A DNA stretch of 64,000 nt from Hymenobacter sp. HSC-4F20 (GTDB taxonomy: Bacteria > Bacteroidota > Bacteroidia > Cytophagales > Hymenobacteraceae): the NCBI RefSeq assembly GCF_019599275.1, contig NZ_JAHZTD010000001.1:1-64000 (forward strand), read 5' to 3'. Position 1 is the stretch's first letter. Every line of letters starts with the position of its first letter. The notes beneath the pieces are model-generated. The model did no database searches, was not told the DNA's origin, and worked only from the letters and a program-made list of their open reading frames with translations. Shown here piece by piece: positions 57,767 to 64,000 of the stretch. The position numbers were made by a program, and so were the translations under genes.

Positions 57767-58459
57767 CTAGCAGACGGCTGCTACCCAGTCTTCGTGTCCG
57801 CAGGTAGGGCAGCGGCGGCCGGAGTGGTCGGAGGGGGTAGCCAGATGGCCGCAGTAGTTACAGACCTGCGGCGCGGAGGCTGGCTGGCTCTGAGAGTCGC
57901 GCAGCTTCTGGTCCTGCTCCGGCAGTACGCTCAGGCCGGGTTGGGGTGGGTCCTGCCGGAAAACGCTGAACGAGCCGTCGGCCTCCATGTACACCCGCTT
58001 CACTTCCCCGAGGTGGGTGATTTTCTTAGCCCGCAGCTGGGCGTAAAGCTGCTCATGCGACACACTTTCGGCCCGCAGCTGCTCCACTTGCAGTACCCCG
58101 TTCTTGGCCAGCAGCGTCACGTCGCCCTGCAGCAGCACCTCGGTTTTGCGTTTCTTGAGGGCCAGCCAGTTGAGGCCGCGCTGGAAAAACAGCACCACCA
58201 GCAGCAGTACTACTGCCGGCAGCAGCCCCCGGTTCGGAATCTGCATGGGCACTGACACGATGGCCCCGAGCGAAACCATTACGGCCAGCTCCGTGATGGT
58301 GAGCTGGGCGTTCATGCGCTTGCCCATCAGGCGCATAATCAGCAGAAAGATGACGTAGATAAGCAGGGTGCGCACCAGCACTTCCACTGTAAACGCGGCG
58401 GGCGCATCCCCAAACAAAATCCGTTGCCAGTCGCCGAGATGGATGTCTTCCTTTTTCAT
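57767..58459 (-). CDS. DUF421 membrane protein with zinc ribbon (sister of 56970-57674)
   Basis: A 230-aa protein. Motifs are IMRLMGKRMNAQLTITELAVMV and RAKKITHLGEVKRVYMEADGSFSVFRQDPPQPG, closely matching the downstream neighbour. The C-terminus carries CNYCGHLA and CPTCGHEDW, forming a zinc ribbon. It lies 92 bases upstream of its sister and is probably on the same transcript. The ATG at 58459 (MKKEDIHLGDWQ) is preferred. Confidence 0.85.
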   Translation of the reverse strand: MKKEDIHLGDWQRILFGDAPAAFTVEVLVRTLLIYVIFLLIMRLMGKRMNAQLTITELAVMVSLGAIVSVPMQIPNRGLLPAVVLLLVVLFFQRGLNWLALKKRKTEVLLQGDVTLLAKNGVLQVEQLRAESVSHEQLYAQLRAKKITHLGEVKRVYMEADGSFSVFRQDPPQPGLSVLPEQDQKLRDSQSQPASAPQVCNYCGHLATPSDHSGRRCPTCGHEDWVAAVC

Positions 58460-58708
58460 ATTCAAGGTTGCGCGGCTTCCGGCCACCAGTTTCCGGAAAA
58501 GGACACTCGGGCGCGTAAGCGTGTAAGCCCTGCTGAACGAAGAGGCCAGTGCGGTAGTTATACCGAAAAGAAGGAAATTGCCTCCGTATAAATTCGGTTA
58601 GCCCGGTAGTACAGGCTGGTTCAGGCGGTCCGGTTGGCGCTGCCGCGGCCGGTTGTTGTACGGCTGGGCGTTGCCGGGTAAGTTGTTGTACTCCTACGTT
58701 TTTACTCC

Positions 58709-59110
58709 GTGCCCCGTCCTAAACCCGTTGTGTATGGCCTCTACTCCTGGACTCCGGAGTACGGCTTCAGCTACGTGCACCCGGCCAACCGCCGCTCCTT
58801 TGAGTGGCTGGAGCCGCTGGGCAAAGTCTTCGAGAAGATTGACGAAACCGACGACTGGATTTTGCTGCGCTACGATGAGCAGCAGTTTAAAGTCAGCCGC
58901 GAATTGTTTAAAGAGCTGTACGTCAAGCCCCCGTTCAGCTTCGGCGATGTGGTAGAGGAAGCAGCCCCCGAGGCGGGCCGCTCCGCGCACCGCGGCCTTA
59001 TCTCCGACGTGTTCTGGGACGAAGCCGCCGACAAGGCCCGCTTCCAAATTGTGGAAAAAAAGCGCAAGCTAAAGCGCATCTTCGAAGCCGAGGAACTGCG
59101 CCTGGCCTGA
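58709..59110 (+). CDS. Small soluble protein of unknown function (133 aa)
   Basis: A 133-aa protein starting VYGLYSWTPEYGFSYVHPANR after a GTG, with segments FEKIDETDDWILLRYDEQQFKV and a basic end RFQIVEKKRKLKRIFEAEEL. It resembles an uncharacterised Bacteroidetes group (DUF6960, from memory), not verified. No signal peptide, helix or catalytic motif is seen. The GTG at 58709 is the only workable start before the conserved-looking part. Confidence 0.7.
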   Translation: MPRPKPVVYGLYSWTPEYGFSYVHPANRRSFEWLEPLGKVFEKIDETDDWILLRYDEQQFKVSRELFKELYVKPPFSFGDVVEEAAPEAGRSAHRGLISDVFWDEAADKARFQIVEKKRKLKRIFEAEELRLA

Positions 59111-59217
59111 GGATGGAGCTGTGAAGCAGTGAAGGAATATGCACGTTCTCTGTGCTGCTCAGTATGACAGGCTTTTTTCTGGCAAGCTTATCAGGTACCG
59201 TTTCGCCACTACCCCGC

Positions 59218-60729
59218 CTAGAGTTTCACGGCAATGCCGGTAATAATGGCTGCCGCAGCCAGGGCCAGCAGGCTCAGGTATAGGGGAAAGGCAAACTTCC
59301 ACCACTCATCAAAGCGCACGCCGCAGGCTGCTACAATAGCCATAAGGGCGCCGTTGGTGGGCGTTATCAGCTCGCAGAGCCCGGCGCCGTACTGGTAAGC
59401 CAGCACCGTTACTTGGCGGGAGAGGCCAATGAGGTCGGAGAGGGGAACCAGCAGGGGCATGGTCAGTACGGCTTGGCCGCTGACGCTGGGCACGGGCAGG
59501 TGCAGGGCCGTGTGCACGCCCATCATGCCCAGGGCGGCCGTCCAGGCGGGCAACCCGGCCAGCGGCGCCGAGAGGCTGTTGACAATGGTGTCCACAATCT
59601 GCCCCTGCTCCAGCACCACGAAGATGGCCCGGGCAAAGCCAATGAGCAGGGCGGAAAAGGCAATGTCGCGGAAGCCGGCAATAAAGCCCTCGGCGGTGCC
59701 CGTCAGGCCCAGCCCGCCCACCAGGCCGGCCACTACCCCCAGAGTAAAGAACAAGGCCGCCATCTGCTCAAACTCCCACCCTAGTTCCAGCACCCCGTAG
59801 GCAAAGAAGCCAAAGCCGATGAATAAAAGCAGCAGTACAAAGGCTTCTCGGCTCACTCTTCGCATCAGAATGTAAAGGCCCATAAGAAGAGTTAGAGTAA
59901 AAGCTGCTGCAGTAACCAGGTCGAAATCAGTGCGCAAGAGTGAAATAGTGAAATAAGGCTTTAACAAGTAGTACAGTAGCAAAGCGCTAGCTGCCAACAG
60001 TAAGCCACCGATACTCCTGGGAAGGCTGCTGCTTTCCACTGCTGTTGCTGCAATCATTTCAGGTTGCACGCGGTGGCGCAGGGCGTAGCGTACGGTGCCC
60101 ACAATCCAGATGGCGAGGGCCAGCAGCAGAAACACCAAGCGGAAGCCCCCGCCCGAGAGCAGCGGCAATTGAGCCAGCTTCTGGGCAATGCCCACCTGAA
60201 AGGGGTTCAGGGGGCTAAACGCCGCGCCCACCGCCGCCGAGCCGATGCTGACCGCCGCGGCCGTAACGGTGGGGTAGCCGATGCGGCGCATCAAAATCAG
60301 CAGCACCGGTACCAGGGGCACAATCTCCTCCTGCATGTTTTCCAGGGCACCCATGGTAGCAAACAGCACCGAAATAATGGGAATCACGAGGGCCTCGCGG
60401 CCCTGAAACTTCACCAGTAGCCAGTCCACGCCCCGGCGTAGGGCGCCCGTGAGGTCAACCACGGTAAAGGCCCCGCCGGCCAGAAACACCAGGAAAATCA
60501 CGGAGGCCGCATCTACCAGGCCCTTCGGAATATCTACCAGGGCTTGCAGAGGACTAACGGGGGTAGGGGCTACCCGGTAGTAAGAGCCGGCTACCACTAC
60601 CGCGCGGCCGGTAGCTGCATCGGTGTGGCGCTCAAATATGCCGGCCGGCAGCACGTAGCTCAGCAGACAGGCCAGCAGAATAAACCCCACCAACAGTACC
60701 AGCGGATGCGGAAAGCGAATTGTCTTCAT
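59218..60729 (-). CDS. YfcC-type (C4-dicarboxylate/amino-acid-like) transporter
   Basis: A 503-aa membrane protein with about eleven to twelve helices. Its N-terminus PHPLVLLVGFILLACLLSYVLPAG, FLAGGAFTVVDLTGAL, the VLFATMGALENMQEEIVPLVPVLL segment and the ending SDLIGLSRQVTVLAYQYGAGLCELITPTNGAL fit the YfcC family. Substrates of the family are uncertain (arginine/ornithine or dicarboxylates). The ATG at 60729 is chosen; the frame runs open to 60837. A patch at about 59860-60060 is more AT-rich than the rest of the gene. Confidence 0.87.
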   Translation of the reverse strand: MKTIRFPHPLVLLVGFILLACLLSYVLPAGIFERHTDAATGRAVVVAGSYYRVAPTPVSPLQALVDIPKGLVDAASVIFLVFLAGGAFTVVDLTGALRRGVDWLLVKFQGREALVIPIISVLFATMGALENMQEEIVPLVPVLLILMRRIGYPTVTAAAVSIGSAAVGAAFSPLNPFQVGIAQKLAQLPLLSGGGFRLVFLLLALAIWIVGTVRYALRHRVQPEMIAATAVESSSLPRSIGGLLLAASALLLYYLLKPYFTISLLRTDFDLVTAAAFTLTLLMGLYILMRRVSREAFVLLLLFIGFGFFAYGVLELGWEFEQMAALFFTLGVVAGLVGGLGLTGTAEGFIAGFRDIAFSALLIGFARAIFVVLEQGQIVDTIVNSLSAPLAGLPAWTAALGMMGVHTALHLPVPSVSGQAVLTMPLLVPLSDLIGLSRQVTVLAYQYGAGLCELITPTNGALMAIVAACGVRFDEWWKFAFPLYLSLLALAAAAIITGIAVKL

Positions 60730-60976
60730 GCCGCGAAGATGGGAAAATGGTGGTGTAACGAGTTCTTCGTGATATAGTGGGCTGCCGTGATGATGACGAC
60801 TTGCACGCAGGAGAACCTCTGCGAAAGAGCTACCCAAAGGGCCACGCTGAACGCCAGGGGCCTACCCGTGTACTAGAACTTGGGCAAAGAAGGTGCGGCA
60901 GGCACCAGGCTCCTGTTTCTCCAAGTGCCTCACTACATCACCCTCTTCGCTTTTCGCCATTGGAACCCGGCTGTTG

Positions 60977-60984
60977 TATCTTGG
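60977..60984 (+). promoter_or_regulatory. TATCTTGG -7 box of the 81-aa gene
   Basis: TATCTTGG 16 bases before the ATG at 61001; it supports that ATG over the longer open frame from 60893. Confidence 0.4.
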
Positions 60985-61000
60985 GGTTTTGGTGCTGCTG

Positions 61001-61246
61001 ATGAAATACGCCGAGTTTAAACGATTGCACATGCACCGGCAGGCCGAGCACCTGCGCCGCCACGGTCACCTGCTGGCTGAGCGGCGCCAGGATAGCTTCC
61101 GCCTGCGCCTGTTTGCTGCCGCCGACTTTTACGCCGAGGAGTGGTGCCCGTGGGGAGAAGAGCATATTCTCTTCATTCACCTCTTCCTGCATCCCGCCGG
61201 CCTGCACGACTATCTGGAAGGCATTCGGTTGCCCGAGGAGTTATAG
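61001..61246 (+). CDS. Small unknown protein (81 aa)
   Basis: An 81-aa basic protein rich in His and Arg at the front (MKYAEFKRLHMHRQAEHLRR) and with FYAEEWCPWGEEHILFIHLFLHPAG in the middle. No family recognised, no signal peptide. It stands alone 75 bases before a glycosyltransferase. The codon pattern looks real. Confidence 0.6.
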   Translation: MKYAEFKRLHMHRQAEHLRRHGHLLAERRQDSFRLRLFAAADFYAEEWCPWGEEHILFIHLFLHPAGLHDYLEGIRLPEEL

Positions 61247-61320
61247 CGGCCTGCTCACGTGTGGCGGAGACCCCGCCACCAAGGAGAGGCTGTTATATAT
61301 TGCTTTATGTATATTGAGCT

Positions 61321-62862
61321 GTGAAACCTTCCCGGCTCCTTGCGTTTCTGCTTGCCCTGCTCAAAGCCCTGACCAGCTACGGCCTGGCCAGCCAAGCCTA
61401 CGAGCTGCACCGCGACGAATACCTCTACCTCAACTACGGCCAGCACCTGGCCTGGGGCTACCTGGAAGTGCCCCCGCTCACGGCCCTGCAAAGCTGGATT
61501 ACCCTGGCCCTGGGCGGCAGCTGGTTTTGGGTGAAGTTCTGGCCTATTCTGTGGGGTAGCCTGACGGTGTACTTGGTGGCCCGGGCTGCCCAACGGCTGG
61601 GCGGGGGCACCTGGGCCGTGCTGTTGGCGGGTGTTTGCTACCTGGTCAGCGGCTTTGCCCGCCTTAACTTTCTGTTCCAGCCCAACTCGTTCGAGGTCTT
61701 CGCCTTCACCCTGGCCTGCTACCAGCTGGTGCGCTATCAGCAGCGGCCGTTGCCCCGCTACCTCTACGTGCTAGGGGTAGGGCTGGGCCTGGCGCTGCTG
61801 AACAAGTATTCAGCCCTGTTTTTTATTGCGGCCCTGGGCGCGGCCCTGCTTGCCACGCCATTGCGGCGGGTGTTTGTCACGCGGGCCCTGTGGCTGAGCG
61901 CCGCGCTGGCCCTGGGGCTGTGGCTGCCCAACCTGCTCTGGCAGCTAGGGCACGGCATCCCGTTCCGACACCACATGCAGGAACTGCACGATACTCAGCT
62001 GGTACACGTCTCGCCGGCCGATTTCTGGCAGGACCAGCTGCTGACGTGCCTGCCGGCGCTGTGGGTGTGGGTGCCGGGGCTGGGGGCCCTGCTCGCGGGC
62101 CGGGCGCTGCGGACCTACCGGGTAGTGGGCCTAGTGTACTGCGGCGGACTGCTGATTCTGACCCTGCTGCACGGCAAAAGCTACTACGCCCTCGGGTATT
62201 ACCCCATCTTGTTTGCGGCCGGGGCCGTGTGGTGGGAAAGCCAGCTAAGCCGCTGGCCCCGCGCGGGCCGGCGGCTGCGGCCCGCCCTGCTGGCGCTACC
62301 GGTGCTCATTAGCCTGCCGGTGCTACCCGTGCTGTTCACCGTCAACTCGCCGGCCCGAATGGTGGAAGTGGGCCGGCGCTACCGCGGCACGGGGGCGCTG
62401 CGCTGGGAAGACGGCCAGGACCACCCGCTCCCCCAGGATTTTGCTGACATGCTGGGCTGGCAGGAACTAGCCGATAAAACCTGGCGGGCCTACCAGGCGC
62501 TACCTGCCGCCACCCGTGCCCAAACACTCATTCTCGCGGCCAACTACGGGCAGGCCGGGGCCATCAACTACTACAACCGCCACCGTGCGCTGCCGCCGGC
62601 TCACAGCTTCAATGGCAGCTACCTGTTCTGGTTTCCGGATTCCGCGGCTCGCCGCTGGCAGCACATCCTCCTTATCGATGACGAGCCCGACCCAACCCTG
62701 GGTGCCCACTTCCGGAAGCTGCACCGGGTAGCGGAGCTGCAAAACCCGTACGCCCGCGAACAGGGCACTGCCATTACCGCCGGCTCTGGGCCCGACTCCG
62801 CCATCCTGCGCCAAATTAGCACCGAGCACCGGCAGGCTCTGGCCACCTGGGGCCGCTTTTAA
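61321..62862 (+). CDS. Family 39-type (PMT/ArnT-like) glycosyltransferase, multi-spanning
   Basis: A 513-aa membrane protein with about eleven helices. The acidic motif after helix 1, YELHRDEYLYLNYGQHLAWGY, has the Asp-Glu pair of GT-C transferases that use polyprenyl-phosphate sugars. FARLNFLFQPNSFEVFAF and LHGKSYYALGYYPILFAAG follow. It probably modifies a lipid or protein at the periplasmic face. The start is GTG at 61321. The polyprenyl-phosphate synthases at 3511 and 12290 could supply its donor (inference). Confidence 0.87.
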   Translation: MKPSRLLAFLLALLKALTSYGLASQAYELHRDEYLYLNYGQHLAWGYLEVPPLTALQSWITLALGGSWFWVKFWPILWGSLTVYLVARAAQRLGGGTWAVLLAGVCYLVSGFARLNFLFQPNSFEVFAFTLACYQLVRYQQRPLPRYLYVLGVGLGLALLNKYSALFFIAALGAALLATPLRRVFVTRALWLSAALALGLWLPNLLWQLGHGIPFRHHMQELHDTQLVHVSPADFWQDQLLTCLPALWVWVPGLGALLAGRALRTYRVVGLVYCGGLLILTLLHGKSYYALGYYPILFAAGAVWWESQLSRWPRAGRRLRPALLALPVLISLPVLPVLFTVNSPARMVEVGRRYRGTGALRWEDGQDHPLPQDFADMLGWQELADKTWRAYQALPAATRAQTLILAANYGQAGAINYYNRHRALPPAHSFNGSYLFWFPDSAARRWQHILLIDDEPDPTLGAHFRKLHRVAELQNPYAREQGTAITAGSGPDSAILRQISTEHRQALATWGRF

Positions 62863-62901
62863 CAAGCAGGCCCCCGTTATCCGTACCGAGGGCCTTGCTT
62901 G
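62863..62901. terminator. Bidirectional terminator-like hairpin
   Basis: CAAGCAGGCCC (62863-62873) with GGGCCTTGCTTG (62890-62901), one bulge, between convergent genes. Confidence 0.65.
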
Positions 62902-62916
62902 GCTTTCCGGCCACAG

Positions 62917-63531
62917 CTACTTGGCAGCGTCAGGGCGCTCTACCTTCACAATCTGGTCTTTATCGAGCATGAGCTTAAGCTCATAGCGGGTAAGCTCCAG
63001 AGCTACCGTGTCGAAGTTCTCCGGCTTGTTCAACTCGTCCAGGCCGGAGTTCTGGTCCATTTCGTAAGTGTTGGGCAGCAGTTTTACGCTGTTGCCGGCC
63101 GCTTCCTGCACCTTCAGCAGCGAGTAGCGCCCGTTTTCCGTCCGCACGTGGTAAAGGTCGCCCTTGTGGGGCGCGGTAATAAACTGCTGGCTGGCCTGCT
63201 GCGCGTCGCTGTTCTGCACCAGCGCCCAGCCAATACCAATGACCAGCAGCAGCAGGCCTGCAAAGTGCCACCACGGCACCCGGGCGCTATGCTTCACGGC
63301 GCTGAATGCCTCCCGCAAGCCCGGTTCCATTTCTTTGGGCTGCTGCACAAACTGGCAGTGCCCGCACTGCGAACCACCAGTTTTCCCGATAGGAAACAGC
63401 GGAATCCAGTAGATATGAGCGTAGCGCCCGAATACGCTGGCGTGCAAGCTGTCCGGAGTGGCACAGGCCGGGCAACTGCCCGCAATGGGCTCGGTCCGGA
63501 GGTGAGAAGAGCGGTACCCGTAAATAATCAT
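62917..63531 (-). CDS. Zinc-ribbon membrane protein of unknown function
   Basis: A 204-aa protein. The N-terminus holds a CPACATPD pair and a second CGHC pair (residues about 20 and 57), forming a zinc ribbon around GRYAHIYWIPLFPIGKTGG. One membrane helix (about 90-108: WHFAGLLLLVIGIGWALV) and a soluble C-terminus (PHKGDLYHVRTENGRYSLLKV) follow. No enzymatic motif. Similar proteins occur widely in Bacteroidetes. A TACCTTCT sequence lies 12 bases before the ATG. Confidence 0.78.
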   Translation of the reverse strand: MIIYGYRSSHLRTEPIAGSCPACATPDSLHASVFGRYAHIYWIPLFPIGKTGGSQCGHCQFVQQPKEMEPGLREAFSAVKHSARVPWWHFAGLLLLVIGIGWALVQNSDAQQASQQFITAPHKGDLYHVRTENGRYSLLKVQEAAGNSVKLLPNTYEMDQNSGLDELNKPENFDTVALELTRYELKLMLDKDQIVKVERPDAAK

Positions 63532-63644
63532 TGGCTAGAAAGAGAAGGTAGCGGTAAAAGAAAATATCCAGTGGCCCGGCAGCCCTGACCGGGCGGCTCG
63601 TACTGGTCGGGAAATTTATAGTATATTCTTTATGTACAATACAA

Positions 63645-63685
63645 ACGGCTAGCTACCAGAAAAATATTTCCTGGTAGCTAGCCGT
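63645..63685 (-). terminator. Terminator of the M28 peptidase gene
   Basis: ACGGCTAGCTACCAG (63645-63659) pairs perfectly with CTGGTAGCTAGCCGT (63671-63685), AT-rich loop, 27 bases beyond the peptidase stop. Confidence 0.82.
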
Positions 63686-63711
63686 GCAACGCAAAGCGCG
63701 AAAAACAGAGG

Positions 63712-64000
63712 TTAAGGCTGTTGCGCGAACCGCTGACCGAAAAAGTCGCCGGGGTTCCAGGTGGGGCGCCGGGGGTTCTGGGCTACCAGGTAGCCAATGA
63801 GGAAGTTCAGCTGCACGTATTTCTTGCCGGCTTCAAAGTCGAAGGTGCCGTTGATGTCGTCCTGGGGCTTGTGGTAGGTGAGGGCCCGCCACTTCTGTAC
63901 CTGCTCGCTGAGGTTGTTTTTGCCGTCGGGGGTGCGGTTGCCGTACTTGATGTGCAGAGCCGGAATGCCCTGCGCCACGAAGCTGTACTGGTCGGAGCGG
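63712..64000 (-). CDS. M28 family peptidase, C-terminal part (cut by window end)
   Basis: The last 95 or so residues of a zinc aminopeptidase-like M28 protein. The frame enters at the window edge with RSDQYSFVAQGIPALHIKYG and holds YHKPQDD, the C-terminal zinc-binding histidine motif, then ends in a short basic/Pro tail. The missing N-terminal part lies beyond base 64000. Such enzymes are usually exported. Confidence 0.85.
   Translation of the reverse strand, partial: RSDQYSFVAQGIPALHIKYGNRTPDGKNNLSEQVQKWRALTYHKPQDDINGTFDFEAGKKYVQLNFLIGYLVAQNPRRPTWNPGDFFGQRFAQQP

Noticed and set aside
1..64000. tRNA, tmRNA, SRP RNA, RNase P RNA, IS elements, phage genes, CRISPR arrays
   Set aside because: I looked for their usual signatures on both strands and saw none; a tRNAscan and Infernal run would be needed to exclude divergent forms.

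Overview
The window reads as chromosomal DNA of a GC-rich member of the Bacteroidetes, most likely Hymenobacter or a close relative. The evidence is DUF4199 and BatA-type membrane proteins, Bacteroidetes -7 boxes (TAnnTTTG and the variant TATCTTGC) in front of many genes on both strands, few Shine-Dalgarno sequences, GTG/TTG starts, a GT3 (animal/fungal-type) glycogen synthase, and a kdp locus with a porin and a split KdpD. No phage, IS element, CRISPR array, tRNA or plasmid gene was found. The content is largely core metabolism plus envelope functions.

Layout. 1-112: 3' end of a 5S rRNA gene and the terminator of an rrn operon. 314-7156: BatA-like protein, two DUF4199 membrane proteins and three glycosyltransferases (GT2, GT4, GT9). 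7485-14634: purB divergent from an AsmA-like/peptidoglycan transglycosylase fusion, then a TerC protein, a dolichyl-phosphate-mannose-synthase-like GT2 and protoporphyrinogen oxidase. 14790-19636: a GmhB-like HAD phosphatase, two sister micro-lipoproteins, arginine decarboxylase divergent from an agmatinase/arginase-family enzyme (a polyamine pair) and a second TerC protein. 19808-29549: a structured leader plus argS, a LOG-family protein, a FabH-like synthase, a secreted glutathione peroxidase, a HAD phosphatase, menA, a small DUF1493/kptA/66-aa group and a DEAD-box helicase.

29741-42534 is the most coherent system: an NtrC-type response regulator, a TlpA-like thioredoxin protein, then a DUF7674-like protein, a 26-aa membrane peptide, kdpF, kdpA, kdpB, kdpC, an outer-membrane barrel, a free-standing KdpD N-terminal sensor domain and a separate HAMP-PAS histidine kinase. 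No KdpE is present. Three copies of what looks like one interspersed inverted-repeat family (GTCAT...ATGAC ends) sit in or at the edge of this locus.

42616-64000: Gfo/Idh/MocA oxidoreductase, methyltransferase, a small ABC pair, CoA transferase, a conserved-looking unknown, trpS with an unknown secreted protein and a queuosine-precursor transporter, rnz with a STAS protein, a DUF4198 protein, glycogen synthase with a GH13 enzyme, tandem DUF421 proteins, a YfcC-type transporter, a GT39-type glycosyltransferase, a zinc-ribbon membrane protein and the C-terminus of an M28 peptidase cut by the window end.

A striking non-coding trait is the set of very long perfect hairpins at gene ends (22, 23, 30, 33 and 35 bp stems). 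Most lie between convergent genes and probably serve as bidirectional terminators.
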